Shown here: in pieces, positions 44,401-52,869 of the stretch | Position numbering within the stretch: position 1 is the first letter of the stretch | Layout: each line of letters opens with the position of its first letter | Origin: Aliamphritea ceti | GTDB lineage: Bacteria; Pseudomonadota; Gammaproteobacteria; Pseudomonadales; Balneatricaceae | Assembly (NCBI RefSeq): GCF_024347215.1 | Contig: NZ_AP025282.1 | Coordinates: 620,001-684,000, forward strand | Length of the DNA stretch: 64,000 nt | Direction of reading: 5' to 3' | Translations under genes and position numbers: made by a program | The notes under the pieces: generated by a model | Databases searched by the model: none | Seen by the model: only the letters and a program-made list of their open reading frames with translations | Told to the model about the DNA's origin: nothing

Positions 44401-45866
44401 TGGTATCCGTGAAGTTGGTTTCGCGTCCGGGCGTAGGGACTATTGCCTGCGGTGTAGCAAAAGCTTATGCCGATCTGATTACTATTTCCGGTTATGACGG
44501 CGGTACAGCGGCGAGTCCGCTGACGTCTGTTCATTATGCAGGATCACCATGGGAGCTGGGTCTGGCAGATGCGCATCAGTCTCTGCGTGGTAATCACTTA
44601 CGCGGCAAGGTCCGTCTGCAAACAGATGGTGGTCTTAAGACCGGTCTGGATGTTATTAAAGCGGCAATACTTGGAGCAGAAAGCTTTGGCTTCGGTACGA
44701 TGCCAATGGTTGCTGTGGGTTGTAAGTATTTGCGGATTTGTCATCTGAATAACTGTGCAACAGGTGTTGCGACTCAGAATGAGCAGCTTCGGGATAATTA
44801 TTACCGTGGCACGGTGGAAATGGTTAAAAACTATTTCCGCTTTGTTGCTGAAGAGACCCGTCAGTGGATGGCTTCGGTTGGCGTTCGTTCAATGGAAGAG
44901 CTGGTGGGTCGGGTTGATCTGTTGGAAGTGATTGATGGCAGTACCGTCAAGCATAAGAAACTGGACTTACGGCCGTTGCTGAGTGACGCAAATATCCCTG
45001 CAGAAATGCCGCAGACTTGCCAGGTAGGGCACAATGATCCTTATGATCTGGCTGGCCTGAATACTCAGATGTTGGAGCTTGCTGAGCAGGCGATTGCTGA
45101 TAAGAGTGGTGGGGAATACGAGTTAACCATTACGAACTGCGATCGTTCAGTGGGTGCGCGCACTTCCGGTGCTATTGCCAAGAAACACGGTAACCTGGGA
45201 ATGCAGGATAAGCCGCTGCGCTTTAACTTTACCGGTCATGCTGGACAGAGCTTTGGTGTGTGGAACGCCGGTGGTCAGGAGTTGTATCTCTTGGGTGATG
45301 CAAACGATTACGTCGGTAAAGGTATGGCCGGTGGCAAGATTGTAATTCGTCAGCCTGATACGGTTGGCTATGCGAGCAACGAGACCACTATTATTGGTAA
45401 TACCTGTCTGTATGGTGCAACTGGCGGTACTTTGTATGCGGCAGGCTGTGCAGGTGAGCGATTTGCAGTACGTAACTCAGGCGTACACGCAGTCGTTGAA
45501 GGTGCCGGAGATCACTGTTGTGAATATATGACAGGTGGTTTGGTGACTGTGCTTGGCCAGACTGGCTGTAACTTCGGTGCAGGTATGACCGGTGGTTTTG
45601 CTTATGTGTTAGATATGGACAACACCTTTGTGGATAAGTACAACCATGAGTTGGTTGAAATTCACCGGGTTGCGCCGCAGCACATGGAAGAATACAAGAA
45701 CCACTTGCGTTCAGTGATTATGGGTTTCATTGATGCCACTAACAGCGCATGGGCAACCCACATTGTAGAGAACTTCGATGATTACATCGGCCGTTTCTGG
45801 TTGGTGAAGCCTAAGGCTGCAAGCCTTGGGGCTCTGTTGAACCATATGCGTTCACGACCAGAGTAA
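41412..45866 (+). CDS. gltB: Glutamate synthase (NADPH) large subunit
   Basis: Transfers the glutamine amide to 2-oxoglutarate. The 1484-residue protein begins with a 14-residue propeptide and the nucleophile Cys15 in DNCGFGL. It has a class II amidotransferase domain (about 15-420), a central domain, an FMN-binding synthase domain (about 780-1170) with SNSGEGGEDPAR, a 3Fe-4S cluster motif CKYLRICHLNNC near 1103, and a GXGXG beta-helix domain (about 1230-1430). It is co-transcribed with gltD 70 bp downstream. Confidence 0.98.
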   Translation: MSNSLYRPGEFKDNCGFGLMAHMQGEASHDLLQKAIEALACMTHRGGIAADGKTGDGCGLLMQKPDGFLRAAAHKELSVTLTEEYAVGMIFLSRDPIKAQAARQIMDQALEAQGLGVAGWRVVPTDDACLGTIAKDTLPQIEQVFVTTDKTQREFAVSLYVARRKAEIALSSDEDFYICSLSDKVISYKGLMMPVDLPVFYTDLSDPDLATAICTYHQRFSTNTAPRWPLAQPFRLLAHNGEINTIEGNRNWARARSNKFATEQLPNINELQPIVNTTGSDSSSMDNMLEFLLIGGMNLYRAARMIVPPAWQNLDTMDAELRAFYDYNSMHMEPWDGPAGMVLTDGRFAVCMLDRNGLRPSRWVMTKDGFICTASEIGVFEYQPEDVVAQGRVGPGQILSIDTETGEVLHTADVDDRLKKAQPYKQWMREHSLPLEQTMNLTEESQSFREMSTEEVKVHMKMFHVTFEERDQVLRPLGETGMEAVGSMGDDKPMAVLSSMIRSPYDYFRQQFAQVTNPPIDPLRESIVMSLDTCIGSERNVFAESPEYARRIMLTTPVLSASKFLRLKNNTHDGFDVAQIDLNYDPAETDLEQAVISVCDQAEAFARDGKVIIILSDAAIRQGKLPIHASMATGAVHHRLINEGLRPDVNLIVESGTVRDPHHFAVLFGFGATAVYPYLAYRALTDLCNTGELPMDWLDSHENYRKGINKGLMKIMSKMGISTIASYRGAQLFEAVGVSSPVVDLCFTGVTSRIEGADFTDFQSDQSDLAKHAWIARKRISQGGLLKYVHGGEYHAYNPDVIQSIHKAVRSGDDSDYQVYADLVNQRGVATIRDLMALKSDVKAIDISEVEPVEAIFKRFDSAAMSLGALSPEAHECLAMAMNELGGRSNSGEGGEDPARHGTNRRSKIKQVASGRFGVTPEYLVNAEVMQIKVAQGAKPGEGGQLPGGKVNQLIARLRYSVPGVTLISPPPHHDIYSIEDLAQLIFDLKQVNPEGLVSVKLVSRPGVGTIACGVAKAYADLITISGYDGGTAASPLTSVHYAGSPWELGLADAHQSLRGNHLRGKVRLQTDGGLKTGLDVIKAAILGAESFGFGTMPMVAVGCKYLRICHLNNCATGVATQNEQLRDNYYRGTVEMVKNYFRFVAEETRQWMASVGVRSMEELVGRVDLLEVIDGSTVKHKKLDLRPLLSDANIPAEMPQTCQVGHNDPYDLAGLNTQMLELAEQAIADKSGGEYELTITNCDRSVGARTSGAIAKKHGNLGMQDKPLRFNFTGHAGQSFGVWNAGGQELYLLGDANDYVGKGMAGGKIVIRQPDTVGYASNETTIIGNTCLYGATGGTLYAAGCAGERFAVRNSGVHAVVEGAGDHCCEYMTGGLVTVLGQTGCNFGAGMTGGFAYVLDMDNTFVDKYNHELVEIHRVAPQHMEEYKNHLRSVIMGFIDATNSAWATHIVENFDDYIGRFWLVKPKAASLGALLNHMRSRPE

Positions 45867-45936
45867 TAACGAAGCTAATGTAATTAATGGGATGCAGATA
45901 AGAGATTGAGTCTGCATCGCCAGGTGGGGTAGATAT

Positions 45937-47358
45937 ATGTCAAAACGTCTAAATAATGATTTTCAGTTTGTCGAAGTTGACCGCGAAGGTCCGGTGAAAA
46001 TTGCGGCAGCTGTGCGTAAGCAGCAATTTGCAGAGATTTATGAGCCGTATCAGCCAAAGCAGGCCAGTGAACAGGCACACCGTTGTCTTGAGTGCGGTAA
46101 CCCATACTGTGAATGGAAGTGTCCGGTTCACAACTATATTCCGAACTGGCTGAAACTGGTTTCGGAAGGCAACATCATAAAAGCAGCGGAACTGAGTCAT
46201 CAGACTAACTCTTTACCAGAGGTTTGTGGTCGGGTATGTCCGCAAGACCGTTTGTGTGAAGGTGCCTGTACGCTGAATGATGAGTTTGGTGCGGTAACGA
46301 TCGGTTCGGTTGAAAAATACATTACAGATACTGCGTTTGCGATGGGTTGGCGTCCTGATATGAGCAAGGTGCCAGAAACCTATAAAAAGGTTGCTGTGAT
46401 CGGTGCGGGGCCTGCGGGTCTGGCATGTGCAGATATTCTGGTGCGTAACGGTGTGACGCCAGTGGTATTTGATCGTCATCCTGAAATCGGTGGTTTGCTG
46501 ACATTCGGTATTCCTGAGTTCAAGTTGGATAAAGACGTGATGGTGCGCCGTCGTGAGATCTTTACTGAAATGGGTGTTGAGTTCCGTCTTAACACTGAAG
46601 TCGGTAAAGATATTCAGATGCAAAAACTGCTTGATGAATATGATGCCGTATTCCTGGGGATGGGTACTTATACTTATATGAAGGGGGGGTTCCCAGGCGA
46701 AGATTTGGATGGTGTGCATGATGCTTTACCGTTCCTGATCTCTAACGTGAACCGTTGTTTGGGCTTTGAGCGTAGTGAAGAAGAATACGTGGGCGTTGCC
46801 GGTAAGAAGGTTGTTGTTCTGGGTGGTGGTGATACCGCGATGGACTGTAACCGGACATCAGTACGTCAGGGCGCCGAAAAGGTTATCTGTGCGTATCGGC
46901 GTGATGAAGCCAATATGCCCGGTTCTAAGCGTGAGGTTGAAAACGCACGTGAGGAAGGTGTTGAATTTATGTTCAATCGCCAGCCTGTAGAAGTGGTTGG
47001 TGAGAACGGTAAAGTCGTTGGCGTTAAGGTTGTTACAACTGCATTGGGTGAGCCTGATGAAAATGGCCGCCGTCGTCCTGAAGTTGTTGCAGGAAGTGAA
47101 GAAGTTATTGATGCTGATGCAGTGTTGGTCGCTTTTGGCTTCCGTCCAAGCCCTGCGCCATGGTTCAGTGACTTTGGTATTGAGCTGGAGCAGGATGGTC
47201 GTATTTGTACGTCAGTGAACAAGCAGTATGCATTCCAGACCAGTAATGAAAAAGTGTTTGCTGGTGGGGATATGGTGCGTGGTTCTGATCTGGTGGTAAC
47301 TGCCATCGATGAAGGCCGTAAGGCTGCAGAAGGGATACTCGATTTTCTTGAAGTCTGA
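45937..47358 (+). CDS. gltD: Glutamate synthase (NADPH) small subunit
   Basis: Supplies electrons from NADPH through FAD and two 4Fe-4S clusters to GltB. The 473-residue protein has the N-terminal cluster cysteines CLECGNPYCEWKCP and CGRVCPQDRLCEGAC, the FAD motif VAVIGAGPAGLACADIL and the NADPH motif VVVLGGGDTAMDCNRT. It ends in FAGGDMVRGSDLVVTAIDEGR, the flavoprotein signature. Confidence 0.98.
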   Translation: MSKRLNNDFQFVEVDREGPVKIAAAVRKQQFAEIYEPYQPKQASEQAHRCLECGNPYCEWKCPVHNYIPNWLKLVSEGNIIKAAELSHQTNSLPEVCGRVCPQDRLCEGACTLNDEFGAVTIGSVEKYITDTAFAMGWRPDMSKVPETYKKVAVIGAGPAGLACADILVRNGVTPVVFDRHPEIGGLLTFGIPEFKLDKDVMVRRREIFTEMGVEFRLNTEVGKDIQMQKLLDEYDAVFLGMGTYTYMKGGFPGEDLDGVHDALPFLISNVNRCLGFERSEEEYVGVAGKKVVVLGGGDTAMDCNRTSVRQGAEKVICAYRRDEANMPGSKREVENAREEGVEFMFNRQPVEVVGENGKVVGVKVVTTALGEPDENGRRRPEVVAGSEEVIDADAVLVAFGFRPSPAPWFSDFGIELEQDGRICTSVNKQYAFQTSNEKVFAGGDMVRGSDLVVTAIDEGRKAAEGILDFLEV

Positions 47359-47372
47359 GTGATCTATGAAGC

Positions 47373-47396
47373 AAAAGGCCTCGTAAGAGGTCTTTT
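47373..47396 (+). terminator. Terminator of gltBD
   Basis: AAAAGGCCTC (47373-47382) and GAGGTCTTTT (47387-47396) pair with one G-U and a GTAA loop, 14 bp after gltD. The T-run is only four bases. Confidence 0.7.
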
Positions 47397-47513
47397 GTGC
47401 ATCTGTGGGGCTGTAATTTCGCTGTAGCAGGACTTTTTTTGATCTGGATTGCAGAACAATTCGGGTCAACCCTGTAGAATAGCCGCCAATCTGTTTTGAC
47501 CCGAGAGAATCTG

Positions 47514-48578
47514 ATGACCGAACTGAAGAACGATCGCTTTCTGCGTGCCTTGCTACGTGAACCTGTGGATGTAACACCGGTATGGATGATGCGCCAGGCT
47601 GGCCGCTATCTCCCAGAATACCGTGCGACTCGCTCACAGGCCGGTGATTTTCTGAGTTTGTGCAAGAACAAAGAGCTGGCATGTGAAGTAACCATTCAGC
47701 CATTAGAGCGTTATGACCTTGATGCCGCTATTCTGTTCTCCGATATTCTGACGATTCCGGATGCAATGGGCCTGGGACTGTACTTTGAGGTTGGCGAAGG
47801 TCCTAAGTTTAAGAAAGTTTTGCGTACAGAAGCGGACGTAGCGGCTTTACCTGTACCGGATTCAGCGCGTGATCTCGATTACGTGATGAATGCGGTGAAA
47901 GAAATTCGCCGTGAACTGAATGGCCGCGTTCCTTTGATTGGTTTCTCCGGTAGTCCCTGGACACTGGCAACTTACATGGTTGAAGGTGGTTCTAGTAAAG
48001 ACTTCCGTCACATCAAAGAAATGATGTATGCGACGCCGGAAGTAATGCATGCTCTGTTAGATAAGCTGGCTCAGTCGGTGACAGACTACCTGAATCAGCA
48101 AATTCTGAGCGGTGCTCAGGCGGTACAGATTTTCGATACCTGGGGGGGCGTATTAAGCGGTCCTATGTATCAGGAGTTTTCTCTGCGTTATATGCAGCAG
48201 ATCATCTCCGGTCTGATTCGTGAACATGAAGGGCGTAAAGTGCCTGTTATTATGTTTACTAAAAATGGCGGACAGTGGCTGGAAACAATGGCTGAGGCTG
48301 GTGCTGATGCGTTGGGTCTGGACTGGACAACTAATATTGATGATGCCCGTGCCCGTGTTGGCGACAAAGTTACTCTGCAGGGGAATATGGATCCGAGTGT
48401 GCTTTATGCATCTCCGGAGCGTATCCGTCAGGAAGTCGGTGATATTCTTGGCAGGTTTGGTACAGGTTCAGGTCACGTGTTTAATCTGGGCCATGGTATT
48501 CATCAGTTTGTTGATCCGGAGCGACCGAAAGCTTTCGTTGATGCGGTTCACGAACTGAGTGCGCAGTACCACAAATAA
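47514..48578 (+). CDS. hemE: Uroporphyrinogen decarboxylase
   Basis: Heme-pathway enzyme that converts uroporphyrinogen III to coproporphyrinogen III. The 354-residue protein has the family signatures PVWMMRQAGRYLPEYR and GFSGSPWTLATYMVEGG, and the conserved FNLGHGI near the C-terminus. The frame reaches TTG 47496, but ATG 47514 (MTELKNDRFLRALL) with GAGAG upstream is the conserved start. The gltB-gltD-hemE order is as in Pseudomonas. Confidence 0.98.
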   Translation: MTELKNDRFLRALLREPVDVTPVWMMRQAGRYLPEYRATRSQAGDFLSLCKNKELACEVTIQPLERYDLDAAILFSDILTIPDAMGLGLYFEVGEGPKFKKVLRTEADVAALPVPDSARDLDYVMNAVKEIRRELNGRVPLIGFSGSPWTLATYMVEGGSSKDFRHIKEMMYATPEVMHALLDKLAQSVTDYLNQQILSGAQAVQIFDTWGGVLSGPMYQEFSLRYMQQIISGLIREHEGRKVPVIMFTKNGGQWLETMAEAGADALGLDWTTNIDDARARVGDKVTLQGNMDPSVLYASPERIRQEVGDILGRFGTGSGHVFNLGHGIHQFVDPERPKAFVDAVHELSAQYHK

Positions 48579-48586
48579 TGATAAGA

Positions 48587-48613
48587 AAGAGGGCTATTTA
48601 GCCCTCTTCGTTT
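48587..48613 (+). terminator. Terminator of hemE
   Basis: AAGAGGGC and GCCCTCTT pair perfectly around TATTTA, followed by CGTTT, immediately after the hemE stop. Confidence 0.75.
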
Positions 48614-48685
48614 ATGTCATGGAAGGCACACAAAATGTAATGGATTTATTAAAAGACAAACTAAACTCAGATTTCAAAGGGTGTT

Positions 48686-49426
48686 ATGAGTAATCGTTTA
48701 TCTGAATTACTTGAAAGTAATAAAGAATGGGCGCAGAAGATCAACGACGAAGATCCGCTGTTCTTCGAAACGTTGGCTCAGCAGCAGTCGCCAAAATATT
48801 TATGGATTGGTTGTTCGGACAGCCGGGTACCTGCCAATGAGATTGTTGGTATGTTGCCGGGTGAGCTTTTTGTGCACCGTAACGTAGCTAACCTGGTGAT
48901 TCACAGTGATATGAACTGTCTGTCTGTGATTCAGTATGCCGTTCAGGTGTTGAAGGTTGAGCACATTATGATCGTCGGTCACTATGGTTGTGGTGGTGTC
49001 GCTGCTTCCATTTCCGATAAATCAAACGGTATGATTGATAACTGGTTGCGGCATATTCGTAACGTTTATGTACACCACAAAGATCTGTTATCTGCCTGGG
49101 ATCATTCCCATCAGAAGCTGGATCGTCTGTGCGAGCTGAATGTTATCGAGCAGTCCTATAATGTTTGTGATTCTACTATCGTTCAGGAAGCCTGGGCCGC
49201 TGGTCAGAAGTTGACAGTGCATGGTTGGGTGTATGGTTTGAGCGATGGCTTGATCAATGATCTCGAGTTCAATGCTTCCAGTAAAGATGATGTGCCTGAA
49301 CAGTACCGGTTGGCATTAAGTAAGATCGAAGCATTGCGTGAACTGGCAATGGCATCCAGTAATAAAGGTAAGAGCGCTCGCTCATTGTGGGCCCGGGTTC
49401 AGAAGGTGTTTAATAAAGCGGAATAG
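48686..49426 (+). CDS. can: Beta-class carbonic anhydrase
   Basis: Zinc enzyme that interconverts CO2 and bicarbonate. The 246-residue protein has zinc ligands Cys43 (in GCSDSR, with Asp45 and Arg47), His99 and Cys102 (in HYGCGG). The overall length and the LFVHRNVANLV segment match E. coli Can/YadF. A basic C-terminal extension (KGKSARSLWARVQKVF) is slightly longer than usual. The gene stands alone between hemE and metY. Confidence 0.96.
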   Translation: MSNRLSELLESNKEWAQKINDEDPLFFETLAQQQSPKYLWIGCSDSRVPANEIVGMLPGELFVHRNVANLVIHSDMNCLSVIQYAVQVLKVEHIMIVGHYGCGGVAASISDKSNGMIDNWLRHIRNVYVHHKDLLSAWDHSHQKLDRLCELNVIEQSYNVCDSTIVQEAWAAGQKLTVHGWVYGLSDGLINDLEFNASSKDDVPEQYRLALSKIEALRELAMASSNKGKSARSLWARVQKVFNKAE

Positions 49427-49442
49427 CTTGCAGACTAAACAT

Positions 49443-49479
49443 AAAAAGCCCTGACAGGTTTACCTGTCAGGGCTTTTTT
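49443..49479. terminator. Bidirectional terminator between can and metY
   Basis: A 15-bp perfect stem (AAAAGCCCTGACAGG with CCTGTCAGGGCTTTT), loop TTTA, flanked by A and T runs; serves both convergent genes. Confidence 0.95.
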
Positions 49480-49480
49480 A

Positions 49481-50758
49481 TTACTGTTGAGAAGCTTTGA
49501 AAGCCTGTTCCAGATCGGCCAGAAGGTCATCAATATGTTCGATGCCAACCGATAAACGTACCATGTTAGGGGTCACGCCTGCCGCTTTCAGCTCTTCGTC
49601 GTTAAGCTGGCGGTGAGTGGTTTCTGCGGGAATAGAGGCTAGGGACTTACAGTCACCGATGTTAACCAGGCGTAAGAATACATTTAGCGCGTCGTAGAAT
49701 CTGCGGGTACCTTCACGACCAGCTTTGAGGCCAAAACTAAGAATGCCAGAGGCTTTGCCCTGCATATACTTTTCGGCCAGAGCATTATCTTTATGACTGC
49801 TTAGGCCTGCATAATTTACCCATTCAACCAGATCATGATTATTCAGATATTCTGCAATGCGGGCGCTGTTGTCACAAATGCGTTCCATCCGCAGAGGTAA
49901 AGTTTCCATGCCCTGTAATAAGAGGAACGCATTCATTGGTGATAGCGCTGCACCCATGTTGCGCAGAGGTACAACGCGGCAGCGGCCAATAAAAGCAGCC
50001 GGCCCAAATGCCTCTGTATACACTACGCCGTGGTATGAGATGTCAGGTTCGTTTAGCAGTGGGAAGCGTTCTTTATTTTCTGCCCAGGGGAAGTTTCCTG
50101 AATCTACAATCACACCGCCGATAGAGTTGCCGTGGCCGCCAATATACTTAGTGGCAGACTGAACAACGATATCCGCACCGTGCTCAATTGGACGCCAGAG
50201 TGCAGGGCTTGGGACTGTGTTATCCACAATCACGGGCACGCCATTACGGTGAGCGAGGTCACTTAGTTGCGCGATATCCGCAATGCTACCGGAAGGGTTG
50301 CCGACGGATTCGCAGAAAATGCCTTTGGTCCGGTTATCAATGTTAGCCTCAATTGCCGCATAATCATCTTTATCCACAAAGCGGACTTCGATGCCTTGGC
50401 GCGGCAAAGTATGAGCAAACAAGTTATAGGTACCGCCGTACAGCTCGCTGGTGGCAATAATGTTATCACCAACCTCGGCCAGAGTTTGGATTGTATAAGT
50501 AATTGCGGCCATGCCGGACGCTACTGCGAGTGCCGCAATTCCGCCTTCCATAGCAGCGACACGTTGTTCAAGAACATCTGTCGTTGGGTTCATGATGCGG
50601 GTGTAGATGTTGCCCGGGACTTTTAGATCGAACAAATCAGCGCCGTGCTGTGCGCTGTCGAACGCGTAAGATGCTGTTTGATAAATAGGTACAGCAACTG
50701 CTTTAGTGGTTTCGTCAGGGGTGTAGCCGCCATGAACGGCGAGTGTTTCCAGTTTCAT
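49481..50758 (-). CDS. metY: O-acetylhomoserine sulfhydrylase
   Basis: PLP enzyme that makes homocysteine (or methionine with methanethiol) from O-acetylhomoserine. The 425-residue protein has the Cys/Met-metabolism fold: ETLAVHGGYTPDETTKAVAVPIYQT, YTRIMNPTTDVLEQRVAAMEGG and the PLP lysine in SATKYIGGHGNSIGG. The frame extends five codons to 50773, but ATG 50758 has GAAGGA seven bases before it. It is divergent from radA. Substrate preference is inferred from similarity. Confidence 0.94.
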   Translation of the reverse strand: MKLETLAVHGGYTPDETTKAVAVPIYQTASYAFDSAQHGADLFDLKVPGNIYTRIMNPTTDVLEQRVAAMEGGIAALAVASGMAAITYTIQTLAEVGDNIIATSELYGGTYNLFAHTLPRQGIEVRFVDKDDYAAIEANIDNRTKGIFCESVGNPSGSIADIAQLSDLAHRNGVPVIVDNTVPSPALWRPIEHGADIVVQSATKYIGGHGNSIGGVIVDSGNFPWAENKERFPLLNEPDISYHGVVYTEAFGPAAFIGRCRVVPLRNMGAALSPMNAFLLLQGMETLPLRMERICDNSARIAEYLNNHDLVEWVNYAGLSSHKDNALAEKYMQGKASGILSFGLKAGREGTRRFYDALNVFLRLVNIGDCKSLASIPAETTHRQLNDEELKAAGVTPNMVRLSVGIEHIDDLLADLEQAFKASQQ

Positions 50759-50925
50759 TGTCCGATCCTTCAAAATGATTACGAAAGAATGTGCCGAGGA
50801 GCTTCGATTGTAATCCCTTTCCGAAATAAAGAAAGCCAGTGTTTTTGCTGCCAGCAGGCGGTGCTTTTGTTTAGAATGCCTGATCAGATTGATGGGTTTC
50901 TCACGGGTAAGATCAGAGGTAGGTC

Positions 50926-52314
50926 ATGGCAAAACAAAAAACTGCATATGTGTGTAATGAATGCGGAGCGGATTACACAAAATGGCAGGGGCAGTGCACC
51001 GCCTGCATGCAGTGGAATACCCTGACAGAAATCCGTCTTAGCAGTGCAAAACAAACGGGTTCGCGCGGGGCACGATTTGACAGTTATGCAGGCAGTGCTG
51101 CACCGGGAGGTTTGCCACATAATAAAGTGACTGATCTTGCCTCAGTTGATCTGTCGGAAATGCCACGTTTTGCCTCTGGTTCAAGTGAGTTAGACAGGGT
51201 TCTTGGTGGCGGTTTAGTGCCGGGGTCTGCGATTTTGATTGGTGGGCACCCTGGTGCAGGTAAAAGTACTTTGTTGCTGCAAACTATGTGTTATCTGGCG
51301 CAGCAGATGCCAGCTTTATACGTCACTGGTGAAGAGTCTCTGCAGCAGGTGGCATTGCGGGCTAACCGTCTGGGCATTAATGCGCAGAATCTTAAGATGC
51401 TATCTGAAACCAGTGTCGAAGAATTATGCGCCGTGGCTGAAACACTTAAGCCAAAAGTGCTGGTTGTTGATTCCATACAGGTAATGCATGTGGCTGATGT
51501 GACTTCTGCTCCGGGCAGTGTTTCACAGGTGCGTGAAGCGGCGGCTTATCTGACCCGGTATGCCAAACAAACAGGTACTGTGCTGTTTCTGGTGGGGCAT
51601 GTTACTAAAGATGGCAGTCTTGCAGGGCCTAAAGTGCTAGAGCATATGATTGACTGTTCATTGCAGTTGGAAGGTGACAGTGATGGTCGTTTCCGTACTT
51701 TACGCAGTCATAAAAACCGTTTTGGGGCTGTTAATGAACTGGGCGTTTTTGCCATGCTGGAGAATGGTTTAAAAGAGGTTAAAAACCCAAGTTCTATCTT
51801 TCTTAATCGTGGTGAACAGCCAAGCCCTGGTAGTCTTGTTATGGTTGTGTGGGAAGGCACACGCCCATTGCTGGTAGAAGTTCAGGCACTGGTGGATGAG
51901 AGTCACATGAATAATCCTCGTCGGGTTGCTGTAGGTCTTGAGCATAACCGTCTGGCTATGTTGCTGGCCGTGCTGCACCGGCACGGTGGTTTACAGACTG
52001 GCGACCAGGATGTGTTTGTGAATGTTGTTGGTGGTGTCAAAGTTTTGGAAACTGCGGCGGATTTAGCGTTATTACTGGCCGTGGTGTCCAGTTTTCGTGA
52101 CAGGGTATTACCGCAGGATCTGATTGTTTTCGGAGAGGTGGGACTGTCTGGTGAGATTCGCCCTGTGCCTAATGGTCAGGATCGTATCCGCGAAGCGGCG
52201 AAACATGGTTTTACTCGGGCGATAGTGCCAAAAGCAAATGCCCCTAAGACAGCGCCTCAGGGCATGAAGGTAATCGGTGTAAGCCGTTTGTCAGAAGCGC
52301 TGGACGCTATCTGA
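50926..52314 (+). CDS. radA: DNA repair protein RadA
   Basis: Branch-migration ATPase of recombinational repair. The 462-residue protein has an N-terminal zinc finger (Cys10, Cys13, Cys24, Cys27), a RecA-like core with Walker A GGHPGAGKST (near 105), the RadA-specific SHKNRFGAVNELGVF, and a Lon-like C-terminal domain (LALLLAVVSSFRDRVLP, GEVGLSGEIRPV). Confidence 0.97.
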   Translation: MAKQKTAYVCNECGADYTKWQGQCTACMQWNTLTEIRLSSAKQTGSRGARFDSYAGSAAPGGLPHNKVTDLASVDLSEMPRFASGSSELDRVLGGGLVPGSAILIGGHPGAGKSTLLLQTMCYLAQQMPALYVTGEESLQQVALRANRLGINAQNLKMLSETSVEELCAVAETLKPKVLVVDSIQVMHVADVTSAPGSVSQVREAAAYLTRYAKQTGTVLFLVGHVTKDGSLAGPKVLEHMIDCSLQLEGDSDGRFRTLRSHKNRFGAVNELGVFAMLENGLKEVKNPSSIFLNRGEQPSPGSLVMVVWEGTRPLLVEVQALVDESHMNNPRRVAVGLEHNRLAMLLAVLHRHGGLQTGDQDVFVNVVGGVKVLETAADLALLLAVVSSFRDRVLPQDLIVFGEVGLSGEIRPVPNGQDRIREAAKHGFTRAIVPKANAPKTAPQGMKVIGVSRLSEALDAI

Positions 52315-52319
52315 GCTTA

Positions 52320-52682
52320 CTATTTTTCATCGACCAGATGTTCCAACTCTCGCTCTAGCAGTGTCTCGTCGCCAAGGTTTAGTTCAACCAGGCGGCGCAG
52401 ATGGGAGATGCTTTCAATGCTGATGTTATTGGTATGGAATCCCAGTTGGTTTCCTTCCTGGTGCATAAGCGTTGAGGGTAGTTCCATCAGAATATCGTTG
52501 GCGGCCAGGTGGATTTTCAGGGTTACCTGGGTGCCAATTTCGATTGGAACTGATTCGTCTACTTCGACTAAGGAGCCTTTAAATGATAAATCCAGCAGGT
52601 GTACTGGCCAGCTGTGTTCGTCATCAATAATTTCAGTCTGAGCATCGAATTTGATGCGCTTAAACCGGCGTCTTTCCTGCAC
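52320..52682 (-). CDS. PilZ domain protein
   Basis: A 120-residue single-domain protein. The N-terminal RRRFKRIKF and the downstream DLSFKGS match the two c-di-GMP-binding motifs of PilZ (RxxxR and D/NxSxxG). The longest frame starts at GTG 52691, but that codon overlaps AGGAG; GTG 52682 lies eight bases after the same AGGAG and is preferred. It is a probable c-di-GMP receptor with no linked effector. It converges on radA, only five bases apart, and lies downstream of ettA on the same strand. Confidence 0.85.
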   Translation of the reverse strand: MQERRRFKRIKFDAQTEIIDDEHSWPVHLLDLSFKGSLVEVDESVPIEIGTQVTLKIHLAANDILMELPSTLMHQEGNQLGFHTNNISIESISHLRRLVELNLGDETLLERELEHLVDEK

Positions 52683-52826
52683 GGGCTTCACTCCTGCTCT
52701 GAATCACTAATACTGCAGAGATAGTGACATAAGATAATAACTTGCCTATTGCGGTTAAGAGTACAACCTAATTTGGGTAATTTAAAGCTTTGTCATCCGC
52801 AGTCTGAGGAACTCTTAAGATATAAA

Positions 52827-52851
52827 AAAACCGGCTGAATTAGCCGGTTTT
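52827..52851 (-). terminator. Terminator of ettA
   Basis: AAAACCGGCT and AGCCGGTTTT pair perfectly around GAATT. On the reverse strand the stem runs into seven T residues, so it ends ettA before the PilZ gene. Confidence 0.88.
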
Positions 52852-52869
52852 GTATTTTGTAGCGGTAAC